A DNA stretch of 64,000 bases from Saccopteryx bilineata (Eukaryota; Chordata; Mammalia; Chiroptera; Emballonuridae), in assembly GCF_036850765.1 (NCBI RefSeq), contig NC_089494.1, forward strand, positions 3,432,177-3,496,176, given 5' to 3'. Positions within the stretch are counted from its first letter, which is position 1. Each line of letters starts with the position of its first letter. Position numbers and translations under genes: made by a program. Positions 12,601-23,701 of the stretch are shown here, piece after piece. The notes beneath the pieces are model-generated. The model did not search any database and was not told the origin of the DNA. It saw only the letters and a program-made list of their open reading frames with translations.

Positions 12601-12633
12601 CATTTGAAGCAGAAATCGTGCCAATCATCCATT

Positions 12634-13165
12634 TAAGAAAGATTTACTGAGCACGGGACCAGACACCAGGGATAGGACAGGGTTTACAGACTGGAGGCGG
12701 GGACTCAGACAGGGATCTAATCCTCGTCCTGTGAAACCTCAAGCATGTTCAGTAGGACGTGGAGACAGAACACCACATGGTGAGAGCCCAGAAGAGGGAA
12801 CTTGAACTTGTGAGAGAATGAGTTAACCAGCTGGGGACTGGTGAGAACAGCATTCCCAACAGATGGAACAGAAAGTACAAAGTCTCCTAGTGCGAGGAAG
12901 CAGGAAGTAGAGTGGTCAAAGGGGAGTGTGGCGGGAGACGCGGCTGGAGGGCTAGCACCCTGGGCCCATGTTAAGGATTTGCCCCTAGGAGCAAGGAGGG
13001 GCCGCAGGAGGGTCTGGCAGGGCATGGTGTAATGAGTTCGGGCATTGGATGTCACGCTGGGAGCGGCGTGGAGATGGCCCTGCAGGCGAGCTAGAGATGT
13101 GGAGAGACCAAGGAGTCACCAGGAAGCTTCCTACTGAGGTCTGGAGCTGGCTGAGCACCTTGCAT
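12634..13165 (+). repeat. Ancient dispersed repeat, copy 2 of 3
   Basis: It starts with an ATTTACTGAGCACGGGACCAG-like opening, then has the CAACAGATGGAACAGAAAG region and later GGGCATGGTGTAATGAG. These align in order with the copies at 1625 and 23702. It is heavily diverged, and the family name is not certain. Confidence 0.5.
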
Positions 13166-13307
13166 GGAGTAAACTGCTGAATACACATCGTGGTCAGTGA
13201 ACGAACGGTCCTGAGTGATAACAGCAGAGATGAGATGTCCACAGATGTGAGAAGGTAGGTAGGAAATAAGAGGGGTAAGATGGGTGAGTATTCCCGTCTG
13301 GTCTGGG

Positions 13308-14240
13308 GAGGTCATCCTCGAGGCTGTCCCGCTGACTGCGGCTGGGAGGTCATCCTCGAGGCTGTCCCGCTGTCCCGCTGACTGTGGCCGGGAGGTCACC
13401 ATCAAGGCTGTCCCGCTGACTGCGGCTGGGAGGTCATCATCGAGGCTGTCCCGCTGTCCCGCTGACTGTGGCCGGGAGGTCATCATCCAGGCTGTCCCGC
13501 TGTCCCGCTGACTGTGGCCGGGAGGTCATCATCCAGGCTGTCCCGCTGACTGTGGCCGGGAGGTCATCATCCAGGCTGTCCCGCTGTCCCGCTGACTGTG
13601 GCCGGGAGGTCATCATCCAGGCTGTCCCGCTGACTGTGGCCGGGAGGTCATCATCCAGGCTGTCCCGCTGTCCCGCTGACTGTGGCCGGGAGGTCATCAT
13701 CCAGGCTGTCCCGCTGTCCCGCTGACTGCGGCTGGGAGGTCATCATCCAGGCTGTCCCGCTGTCCCGCTGACTGTGGCCGGGAGGTCACCATCGGGGCTG
13801 TCCCGCTGACTGTGGCCGGGAGGTCACCATCGGGGCTGTCCCGCTGACTGTGGCCGGGAGGTCACCATCGGGGCTGTCCCGCTGACTGTGGCCGGGAGGT
13901 CATCATCCAGGCTGTCCCGCTGACTGTGGCCGGGAGGTCATCATCCAGGCTGTCCCGCTGACTGTGGCCGGGAGGTCATCATCAAGGCTGCTCCGCTGAC
14001 CGCGGCCGGGAGGTCATCATCAAGGCTGTTCCGCTGACCGCAGCCGGGAGGTCATCATCGGGGCTGTCCCGCTGACTGTGGCCGGGAGGTCATCATCAAG
14101 GCTGTTCCGCTGACCGCGGCCGGGAGGTCATCATCGGGGCTGTCCCGCTGACCGCAGCCGGGAGGTCATCATCGGGGCTGTCCCGCTGACCGCAGCCGGG
14201 AGGTCATCATCGGGGCTGTCCCACTGACTGCGGCTGGGAG
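13308..14240 (+). repeat. 38/46-bp minisatellite
   Basis: Tandem array of a 38-bp unit built around CTGACTGTGGCCGGGAGGTC followed by ATCATC and a CAGGCTGTCCCG-type block. A second unit length of 46 bp arises from an extra 8-bp TGTCCCGC. I estimate 20-24 units. Variant classes cluster: the ATCATCCAG type dominates 13475-13990 and the ATCATCGGGG or ATCAAGG types dominate from 13780 onwards. Unit period permits stop-free stretches on both strands, which I reject as coding. Confidence 0.96.
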
Positions 14241-15957
14241 CCACACCCCAGTTCCATGGGCTGTGGGCTGAGCCTGGGCGGCCTCCGCTGGAGCAGCGGG
14301 TCCTGGGGTCCACACTGTCCGGAAGCCTAGCCCCGACTCCTTCTTCTGTGAGACGCAGAGGGACGCCGTGAGACCAGCCCCACGGGCACGTGTCCAGCCT
14401 TTGCTTACATCACGCCTGCTCACGTTCCCCTGGGCCAGGCCGAGTCCAAAGGTCAAGGCGGAGGTCACTCTGAACTGGCTATAGGAGGGAGGGACGGGAA
14501 GGGGAACCCCGGTCGTAACCTGTCCAGCCACACGCTGACCGATTCCTTCCTCACCCTCACCTGCTCTGGAAAAACAGAAGTTCAGCAGTTTATTTTATTT
14601 TATTTTCCTCTCAATCCCCCATGGCTCTCTCCATCCCATCCCAGCTGTCCCCTTTCCAACTTAAAATTAATGCCCAGTCATCTGGACAAAAACCTCCAGA
14701 TGTGGCGTGTTGTTTGCAATCCAAACCCCGCCCCCTCGACGCATCTGACCTTGAGTACTGTATGAGTTTATCCTCGGGGGGCCGTGAACCGTACCTCCCC
14801 CAAGGCACTCACCCTGTGTTTTCTGCGGGCTGCCGCACAGCATAAACATCACCACTTCCCAAGCGTTCTCCTTGCAGCCCCTTGGCCTTCCTGCGGCCCA
14901 GGCCCTGTGGCTGGTGGGACCTCAGAAAACACACCCCGGTCAGAACGATGATTACACCAACAACAGCGGAGAGCTCTGCAGGGCTGACTGCGTGCCACCC
15001 ACCTTCTGAGCGCCGACTCCTCCGAGCGTGTGAGGGTTCCATCCTGATTCCCCTCCACGGTGACCGGGAGCACGTCATCTCAGGAGGGCCTGGGAGATGT
15101 GACCACGTCATCTCAGGAGGGCCCGGGAGAAACAACAACACACGTATTCCACGGACAAAGTGAGGGAAACTTGGAAAGAAACTTCAGCTAGAAAATGAGC
15201 CTGGGGTTATTCACTGAAACACAGGGTTCAAAGAAAGCCCTTCTGTCCGACTTGTTCCACAAAGGGACAAAGGGTAGGTGCCCTTCTCTGAAAACGGACC
15301 ATCGACAGTCAAGGGCGGGCTCCACATTGAAGTTACGGGCACAGGACCTCGGGCGGAGGTATGGTGGCTGTGTACATGCTGTCAGGGTCCGCTGGCCTCG
15401 GGCAGGTTGTCCTGTGCGACTGGTGAAGACGGGGCGTATAATAAAGTGGAGGGTTGTTCAGGATTTCACAGTATTCCCACTCTTTTACTTCTCACGGTGG
15501 AGATAGAAAAACTCATTCCCCGGCTGGAAAGTTGGCTCCAAATGTTGCGGTTTGAAGGGCTCAAGTCATGCTGAGCCGTATTTCTCCCCAAGTGGAGAGC
15601 CACATTCTGTTTGAAGTCCAGCGGAGTCTGTGACCAAGCGTGAGAGCGTGAGAAGAAAGGAAACTCTTTTAAGCAAATGAAAGAAGGGGGATTCCTGCTT
15701 TTTTCTTAGGGGTTCTTTTGATGTTTAAAACCCGCCTGCCAAGACCTCATGGTTTAGAGGCAGGTAATGGACATCTTCATTCTGGCTTTGACATTTAAGA
15801 GGGTCTAGTCCCGATAGGCAGCCTGTTAAAAGAACCGGGGTATGGAACTGGGGCCCTTCTGTAAAATACGGGGAATCCACTGTTTTCTTCCTTGTCGTGG
15901 TTATGATATCTGGCAATTTCCCATTAGTTTTGAACATTTTTCCCTCCTCTACATCAC
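14241..15957. other. Unique sequence with small tandem features
   Basis: A TTTTA-type run lies at about 14588-14606. A 33-bp-spaced duplication of CACGTCATCTCAGGAGGGCC starts at 15071 and 15104. No gene is recognised. Confidence 0.45.
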
Positions 15958-16063
15958 TCTCACACACGCACTCACACGTACACACACACACGCACACACA
16001 CGCACACATACATACACACACAGCACACACACACAGCACACACACACACACACACACGCACAC
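15958..16063 (+). repeat. (CA)n microsatellite
   Basis: About 100 bp of CA dinucleotides with scattered CG, TA and AG interruptions. Confidence 0.95.
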
Positions 16064-16187
16064 GGGCCAAAGTGATGTTGAACTGCACTTCCTGCTCTCT
16101 GCTTTGCTTCAATGGGTGGGTGGGTGGGGGTCAGCGTCTGTCTACCTTGGATCTGGGTTCACGGAGTGGGTTTACTTTCTAGGATGA

Positions 16188-16544
16188 CAGGGGGCCCCCA
16201 GGATACAACAGTCTCGACACACGACGTTTCGGGTTCACAATGCTCTCTCCCGTAAAAACTTAAAAACTTGAGATGTAAGCATTTTGGCTTACGCCGTTAG
16301 CGTCATGCTTACGGACTACGTGGGCAAACTAGTTTGGTTGTGCGTGGTGGAAGAACACGCAGTAACTGGGCGTACGGGCGAGGGAGTTGGCATCCCCCCA
16401 GGACGCCTACCTACGCCATTTTGGACCGTTAAAAGCACAAGTGTTCTGTTTGTGTTAGGCCAGGGTGTGTTTCGACTTACACCAAACTTCGGGTTACGTC
16501 ACTGTCATCGGAACAGAACTGTGTCGTAACCGGAGGACCCCCTG
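16188..16544. mobile_element. Tigger/mariner-like miniature DNA transposon
   Basis: A 357-bp element with terminal inverted repeats. The left end begins CAGGGGGCCCCCAGGATAC, and the right end read in reverse begins CAGGGGGTCCTCCGGTTAC. Short internal repeats of CGACTTACACC or TTACG character follow, as in non-autonomous Tigger-type (pogo/Tc1-mariner) elements. It encodes no transposase. The expected TA duplication is not intact on either side (GA on the left, TG on the right). The call rests on the inverted termini and overall texture, not on a database match. Confidence 0.62.
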
Positions 16545-16559
16545 TGCGCCATATCCTTG

Positions 16560-17500
16560 CCCCAAGTTTCTAGTCTACCTTTTAAACTATGCTTAATGGC
16601 CATGAAATATTCCATCAACTTTAAGTACCCAAACTTACTTATTTCTCTGTTATTCAACATGTAAGTTGTTATTTCTTTTCTAGCACACATTCTGTGGACA
16701 ACTCACTTTTTTTTTTTTTTTTTTGCATTTTTCTGAAGCTGGAAACAGGGAGAGACAGTCAGACAGACTCCCGCATGCGCCCGACCGGGATCCACCCGGC
16801 ACGCCCACCAGGGGCTACGCTCTGCCCACCAGGGGGCGATGCTCTGCCCTTCCGGGGCGTCGCTCTGTTGCGACCAGAGCCACTCTAGCGCCTGGGGCAG
16901 AGGCCAAGGAGCCATCCCCAGCGCCCAGGCCATCTTTGCTCCAATGGAGCCTTGGCTGCGGGAGGGGAAGAGAGAGACAGAGAGGAAGGCGCGGCAGAGG
17001 GGTGGAGAAGCAGATGGGCGCTTCTCCTGTGTGCCCTGGCCGGGAATCGAACCCAGGTCCTCCGCACAATAGGCCGATGCTCTACTGCTGAGCCAACAGG
17101 CCAGGGCTGACAACTCGCTTTTTAAATACAGCTCCTATCTTCTCTTGAATCATTTCCTTTAAGCGCGTCTTCTGGATAAATGTCGGTAAGGGGAACAAGT
17201 ACGTGAGCACTTGAGCTGCCCTGCTGTTGTCATGCACCGAAGGCCTGCAGTCACTTACAGTGACGCCGAGTGTGCCTTAGCCACCTGGGCACATGCACAC
17301 ACGCGTGTGTGTGAGCTCTGTCCCTGTTTCGCCAGCCAGCCACCGATGCAATTCTGGAAACGACTTTTCTGATTTCAGTTCAGCATCATGCTTCCCATTT
17401 CCTTCTGCACTAATTTCTCCTTCAAGTGTTGGTTTAGCGCTTTCGCCTTCTTTTATATGCATAGTTTTGGCACTTGGCCTATATATCTTTTTAAAAACCA
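16560..17500 (-). repeat. Old L1 fragment split by a SINE
   Basis: Sequence at 16560-16708 (TATTCCATCAACTTT, TCTGTTATTCAACATGTAAG) and 17121-17440 (ATCATTTCCTTTAAG, CTGGATAAATGTC, CCCTGTTTCGCCAGCCAGCC) follows in order the 3' part of an ancient mammalian L1 read on the minus strand. The younger SINE at 16709-17108 sits inside it. It is strongly diverged, so the boundaries are approximate. Confidence 0.5.
16709..17108 (-). mobile_element. Composite SINE with a CTCF-like core
   Basis: Full-length minus-strand copy: poly-T end at 16709-16724, tRNA-like head at about 17036-17108. Target-site duplications are GACAACTCACTT (16697-16708) and GACAACTCGCTT (17109-17120). The body has an extra internal duplication of the CCACCAGGGG segment (16805 and 16826). 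The second copy, CCACCAGGGGGCG at 16826-16838, fits the core of the mammalian CTCF recognition motif. It inserted into an older L1 fragment. Confidence 0.93.
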
Positions 17501-17505
17501 GTGCT

Positions 17506-17611
17506 GCCCTGGCTGGTTGGCTCAGTGGTAGAGTGTCGGCCTGGTGTGTGGATGTTCGATTCCCTGTCAGGGCACACAGGAGGAGTGCCCATCTGCTTCT
17601 CCACCCCTCCT

Positions 17612-17653
<42 letters not shown>

Positions 17654-17888
17654 TCCTGCAGCCATGGCTTGATTGGAGCGAGTTGGCTCTGGGCACTGAA
17701 GATGGCTCCATGGCCTCCACCTCAGGTGCTAAGAAGAGCTCGGCTGCCAAGCGAAGAAACAACACCCCAGATGGGCAGAGCATCGCTCCTTTGTGGGCTA
17801 GCCAGGTGGATCCTAGTCAGGCACATGCAGGAGTCTGTCTGCCTCCCTCCTCTCACTGAATTAAAAACAAAACAAACAAACAAACAAA
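17506..17888 (+). mobile_element. Composite SINE, older body type
   Basis: Plus-strand copy with the tRNA-like head at 17506-17575 (TGGCTCAGTGGTAGAGTGTC A-box region), a (TC) microsatellite at 17614-17651, the body type shared with 7253 and 23321 (CTAAGAAGAGCTCGGCTGCC), and an AAAC-repeat tail. Target-site duplication AAACCAGT lies at 17495-17502 and, as AACCAGT, at 17887-17893. Confidence 0.92.
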
Positions 17889-20800
17889 CCAGTTCCTTGT
17901 TATTTCAACTATTTGCTTTACGAATGCGATTTAGTAGCCAGTGGAGCTAGCAGCACTTATTTTGCTAGTCACATGATAGTTTCCCCACGATGTGACTTAA
18001 CTGACCAACAGCCCAAACCCTCAGACAGCCGGAAGCAGATTGCGTGGCCCCGTCTGGAGGAACTCAGCCCGTGTTAACACGCGTCAAGGTTGGCTGTGCC
18101 TTGCTTTTCCTTCGACAACAACAGACCTGCTTCACGGTGGCCCCCCTGCCTGTGGGCTGTGACGACTGATTTCACCCCAGCCGTCGACAGCATCAGTTTC
18201 CTTTGCGACTAGGACGGAAGTTACGAGATTAAAATGTGCACACAGGACATATCCTTCTTTTTTTTTTCTTTTCCAGATGGACCATCCTGACAGCGGCCGA
18301 CCCGTGGCTTCGCTCTCTGGTGCCCTGAGTCTTTCTCGGGCCATCCTGCTCGAGTGAGAACATATGTTCCGCCCAGGCACACATACCCCCCCCCCCCCCC
18401 CCCCGTTCAGTGCTCGTGCATTGCTTTCAATGAGGAAAATGCCGACTCGGTAATCTGCCTGGAAAAGTAAGGCGCTAGGTGTCCGAGGGTTACTGTGGGT
18501 CCTCCGGAGCGCCTGAAAGGCACATCTGGCTACAATCACCGGTAATAAGGTCTAATAATGTCTTCAGTGCTCAGCATCCTCTTAACAACCTGTCTATAGA
18601 TTTTTTTTTTTTACGTGTCCGGCACAAACAATAACAATCAAGTTTCAAAACCGCAGGCATCGTTAGCTGGTGTACCCCGAGATGTATTCCTCCGAGGATC
18701 ATCGGGGAAGGGGCTCGCGTGAGACGGACTTCCCGGCTGAGAGACGCATCTGTCATAGCGCGCGGGGGAAATGCCTAATGGGCTATAAGAACAACAAAAC
18801 GTCCAGGCTCTGGAAATTTTGATTTGTGCCGCCCCCAGACGCAGGCACGGCGGACGGAAAGGTTGCAATGATTCAGTGCCAACCGGAGCCAGCAGAAAAA
18901 AAATGCAGTCAGGGTGGCGTTCTGTTTGCTAAAAAAAATGTTGACGCTTTATGTATGTTTGGGTGAGGCGCCACTTCCCAATGTGCTCAGCGACGCTCTT
19001 GAGAATTCCACCAGCGCGGTGCGTAAGACGAGACCGTAATTTATTTGGGAAATGGACCCAAACAGAAATCCACTTCTGGAAAAGGTGAAGAGTGACCTCC
19101 CCTTCCCCTCCCTCCGTCCGCCGAACCATCCTGTGTACTTGGCTCGGGCAGGAGAAACGCGCGTTGATGGATTAGGTGTTGCGAGCACCCTCCTGCCATG
19201 TCAGGATGGAGGACCTGTGGCATGCTTTCCCCTAATTACCTGTCATCTTTCTCTCCTTGGGGATGTCAGGGAGCTGTCCAGAGAAATAATTGCTTCACGT
19301 GATGGGTGGGTCAAGACCTCCCCCCCCCCCCCCCCGAACTCTCTGGAAGAAAGAATAAAGCATTATGACAAATCTCTGTCTTGCAAACACTCTCGTGTTT
19401 CTCGTACGTCCCGTAATTCGACCGTGCCAACAAGGGGGTGTCTGGGGGTCAGTCATGCGGTACCTTGCAGTGGGGTGAACGCTATACATGGCCTCTTCCT
19501 CAAAGTCACAACCCTTCTTCACTTAGAATCAGTCCGGAAGATGAGGTCGTTATTTGTGCTTGTAGGAGAATTAACAACCACAAAGGACGTGGCCTCTTGT
19601 TTCAGGGGACGGACATACGGAGGACCGACAGAGGGTGGGTCTCCTCCGGGACGGCCTGTGTCTTTCCAAATACAAGATCCCAGCTCTCTGTGAGGGCCGC
19701 ACCCTGCCATGGGGAGGCCTCTGGCAGAGGCAGCTCTGCCCCCAGCAGGGTGCACCCCACCCCGGGCCCTGTGCTCCCACACATCAGCATTGAGAGGACA
19801 CAGTTCTCTCTGTGCCACCGCAAGGACTCACGGATGATCACACCCCTCCCCCGAACAGCCAGCAAACAGAAAAGCGTGCGGGGTCTGAATGTGGTCAGCA
19901 GCAGGGGCTCAGAGGGGCTCAGAGGGAGGGAATCCCACCCCGCGGGGATGATCGGCCTCGGGACCCGGAGGACCGCTCTGCACTGGCCGCCCCCGGCGTC
20001 TCAAAGACATCTGGGTTTGCTGTCCAGAGCAGAGGGAGCATCGTAAGCAGAGGAGCACACGCGTTTGGTTTTGTTTTTGTTGTTAATCAAAGGAGTCAAC
20101 AGATTGGCCCCTGCAGGAAGGTGCAGGCCGAGTGCTTTTGTACTTGGGGGAGAAAAGCAGGTTGCATTTCAGGTTTTCTGAAGAGAAGCCCACCAGGAGA
20201 CATACCTCTGCGAAGATTTCAAAATCCCAGAAACACAGGTGGCTTGCCGAACTGAACAAGGCAGACCGGCCGACATCCAGTCTCCTTCGCCGCACAAAGT
20301 CGGTCTGGGGAACGCCAGCTGCCGCGTCGCGACGGGAAATACGGGATCCCAGCAGCCGGCGTGGCCACGTCTCGTCCCTGCCTGAGGCCGCGTCCTGGCA
20401 TTCTCAGAGCCGGACGACTCCAGCCGCAAGGAGCTCTTGAATCACTGAGGTGTGATCTCAGGGAGGCAACAGTGGGGGAGACGGGGTGCGGAACCAGCGG
20501 CATGAAAGGTCCCGTTGGCGAGGGAGTAACACTGATAACGGCGTCACACAACCCCAGGCAAACATGCAGAAGGATTATGCAGAAAGGGCATGGTCTGTTA
20601 CGTAATGTAATTGAATGATATTGATCTGCCGGTTCAATTCCCAGTGACTTCGAAGAGATCTTGGGAAGGAATGAGGGCAAAGGAAAAATAAATAAATAAA
20701 CGTAACGTGCTACAAACTGACCCTTTCATTCTATGTGGAGGAGCGAGGAGATGCAGTCCGTAAATGTCGATCAAAACATTGCATCGTTATGTATTTTTGA

Positions 20801-20989
20801 CATGACGTTGTAAACTGAGCCCTCACGGTTGTTACAGAGAAAGAGTAAATATACAAACCCTAAAGAGAAATTAGAGCAGGGATTGCTTCAGCAACATGGC
20901 AAAGAGCAGCAAAGGACAGAGATTGGAAACGTGAGGGGGAAAAAATAGAACTTAGATGTAAACGATGTAAACGAAGATGACAGAATTGA
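17889..20989. other. Unique GC-rich region with two poly-C tracts
   Basis: C homopolymers lie at about 18387-18404 and 19319-19335. Long overlapping frames on both strands (for example 213 codons at 19052-19693) show no recognisable domain. An AAAT run is present at about 20686. No exon can be supported. Confidence 0.45.
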
Positions 20990-21175
20990 AACCAAGCAAA
21001 GCAAAAACAATTAAATAAAACCAAGCAAATCAGTTGATAGGGCAAAATAAACGTGTTCAATTATCTTATTAAAAGGCAAACTCTCACTGCAAAAAACCAA
21101 ATACAATCTATATCTCCCTCTAAAGTATCCTTTAGAAACATGACCATCTATAGGAAGAGTCTTGGTAAAAGTGTC
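20990..21175 (+). repeat. Possible ancient L1 fragment
   Basis: AGTTGATAGGGCAAAATAA, then AACCAAATACAATCTATAT and CTAAAGTATCCTTTAGA, resembles the endonuclease-region DNA of old L1 elements. It is short and diverged, so this is a weak call. Confidence 0.35.
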
Positions 21176-21204
21176 TTCTGAGACAGAAAGCCAACAAAAA
21201 CGTA

Positions 21205-21283
21205 GCCATCTGTCCATCCATTCGTCCATCCACCCATTCTTCCATCCATCCATCCGTCCATCCATCCATCCATGCATCCATTA
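21205..21283 (+). repeat. (CATC)n-type microsatellite
   Basis: Imperfect tetranucleotide run of TCCA/CATC units. A related run occurs at 23229-23300. Confidence 0.92.
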
Positions 21284-23228
21284 TCCTTCCTTCCTTCACT
21301 TAATCAGTGTCTTCTGAATGTCCATGAGGCATGAGGTTGGTTGTGGAGATATGACGGTGTTTGAGACACTGTGTCACTTCTCCAGAAGATGACATTCTGG
21401 AAAAGAACACAGTTGTGGTTAGAGGTAGCTGCTCTAAATCCACAGTTTGAGGGACACAAACTGTGAAGGAAAAAACAGGGAGCCCAGGCCAGCCCCCAGC
21501 ACCTCAGGGACAACATCAACTTGAATCAGATGGTGTCATTTATTTAACGGGTCATTGGTGTCTATGTATTTTATATTGAAAAAAAAAATCAGGTGCTATA
21601 ACTGCTCATGTTTTTAAAATGTAATCCATTCTATGTACATTTTGGTTCCTAATATTAATTTGTTTTTTTCCCCCCACAGGGACCAGTATCCAGATTAAAT
21701 ACTGGTCATCTCATATGCCCAGAGCTTAACGTGCTAGGATGGTGGTTGAAGACAAAAGGGCTCTGAGCTCCACACACGTGTGAGCACTCCCTACAGCAGG
21801 GCAGCATGAAAAGATCAATGAAAATAAGAACTCAAGAAATCAATCTGCACAGAACAGGAAATTAAAGCGGTGCCCCGTCTGGGGTGCAGCTGGAAGCCTG
21901 CAATCGCTTTTGCCTGTGTTTACAATGGTCAGCCATTGCCGCTTGCCTGAGATTCTCCCCAGTCAAGGTGAGGTTTGTAATAACCGTGCACATCTCCAGA
22001 ACCTCTTGGGGCGACCGTAAGACGATCACCACCTTTGACATGTCCCCCGTCAGTGTGACGTACCCGGCCCCGTGCTAGAGCCTGTCTTAAGTGGGGCTCT
22101 CCCCTCCCAGAAGCAGACCCTGTGACCCAGATGTGAGTGCAATAAGTTTTGCAATAAGTTTTGGAGGCGATCCGAAAAATCAACGTTCGGCCAAACCCGG
22201 TTCTGCAGCCAGAGAAAGTCCCTAGGCAGAGCAGGGTCGACGGGGTGCAGCAGCAAGCACCCCTGGGCGTGACCACGATGGGGGTGACGAGGTGACACGG
22301 CAAGGCTCTGTGCAAAAGCTGTACCCCTACTCCCTTCTTGTTGCCCTCTGCTACTGTGGTTGAATGTGCTGGTGAAATCGGTGTTTTGTGTCTAAACATG
22401 CTGCACCACCGTGGCCTCACTGAGCCACACTTTCCCTCCCTCCCCCCCCCCCCCGCCCCTCCCTGTCCGCACTTAGTTGAGCTGCGGTGAAGAAAGAAGA
22501 CTGGACGCTTGGGTGCCCGGGTCCCTCCCAACGCCGCATACACAGGTAAGCACGGGATACGGGGCAGCTCGAACTAACCTCCGGAATACTGGGGTGGGGT
22601 GGGGGCAACCCCGAGCAGGCAGCGCGCACGCCAGCGGCACGTTGCGGGGGGCGGGGCGCGAAGGGTGCTGGTAAGACGTGAGGTCTGATTACTCTCCCGG
22701 GTGGCGGGGATTTGACGGGCTGCGAGGAAGCCGGTCCACTCCAAGTCTCCATCACTTTCCTGACGGGGAAACGAGAAGGCAAGGGACCTCCCCCGCGGAG
22801 GAGGGGGCGCCGCAGCACCTGCTCGCTCTCTCGATGGCTTTTCCAGGTGGGGTTCTGGTCAGAGAGTGGGCGGTTTGAGGGCGCTTGGAGGAGGACGTCT
22901 GACAGACGTGGCCTTGAAACTACTACAGAAGGCCACTGTCGCCCTGTGTCCAATCTCGTTCTTCCTAGAGAAGCACAGCGCCGGGTCATCCTCACGTCAC
23001 ACGTCATCTTGCCAGGCGTTCGGGCCGCGGAGGGCCTTGCGCAGACCTCTCCGTCATTTCTTGAACTCGAACTTCACTGACGTGATCAACCCTGGGGACC
23101 TGATTACGCTGGTGCTCGTAGGCCACACTCCAAACCTATAGAATGAGCACCTCTATGGGTGGTCCCAGGATTCTCAAGTTTAGACCTTTGTTCTGCAGCT
23201 TTGTGTTTCCTCTGAGTTCCAGGAAGGG
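21284..23228. other. Unique region, CpG-rich near 22.5-23.1 kb
   Basis: It contains a C-run at about 22443-22455 and a CpG-denser part around 22500-23080. No exon or promoter can be shown from the sequence alone. Confidence 0.4.
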
Positions 23229-23300
23229 ATCCATCCATCTGTCTTTCTATCCATTTATCCTTCCATTCATCCATCCTTCCATCCATCCATCCCACCCACC
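23229..23300 (+). repeat. (ATCC)n-type microsatellite
   Basis: Imperfect CATC/TTCA tetranucleotide array immediately left of the SINE target site. Confidence 0.92.
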
Positions 23301-23320
23301 CTCTCAACCATTTATTCATT

Positions 23321-23683
23321 TTTTTTTTAATTCAGTGGAGGAAGGAAGGCAGAGACAGGCTTCCACATGCGCCCCAATCAGGATCCACCTGGCAAGCCCA
23401 GTAGGGGGTGATGCTCTGCTCATCTAGGGTGTTGCTCCGTTGCTCAGCAACTGAGCTCTTCTTAGTGCCTGAGGTGGAAGCCACAGAGCCATCCTCAGCG
23501 CCCAGGGCCAACTCGCTCCAATCGAGCCATGGCTGCAGGAGAGGGAGAGAGAGAGAGAGAGATGAGGAGGGGGAAGGGTGGAGAGGCAGATGGGCGCTTC
23601 TCCTGTGTGCCCAAACTGGGGATCGAACCTGGGACATCCACATGCCTGGCTGATGCTCTACCACTGAGCCGACCAGCCAGGGC
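23321..23683 (-). mobile_element. Composite SINE with strong target duplication
   Basis: Minus-strand copy with its tail (poly-T) at 23321-23328 and tRNA-like head at about 23612-23683. An 18-bp target-site duplication, CTCAACCATTTATTCATT at 23303-23320 and CTCAACTATTTATTCATT at 23684-23701, differs at one position. It is the older body type, with AGTAGGGGGTG replacing the intact CTCF-like core. Confidence 0.94.
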
Positions 23684-23701
23684 CTCAACTATTTATTCAT
23701 T

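Noticed and set aside
13308..14240. CRISPR-like repeat-spacer pattern
   Set aside because: The units are contiguous with no unique spacers, and the genome is vertebrate.
13091..14531. Open frames on both strands across the 38/46-bp array
   Set aside because: Open only because the repeat unit lacks stops; there is no independent coding evidence.
19052..19693. 213-codon plus-strand frame crossing a poly-C tract
   Set aside because: Part of it is translated poly-C, and there is no domain or splice-supported structure.
21205..23300. Telomere-like or satellite DNA from the CATC/ATCC runs
   Set aside because: Short imperfect tetranucleotide microsatellites without TTAGGG units.
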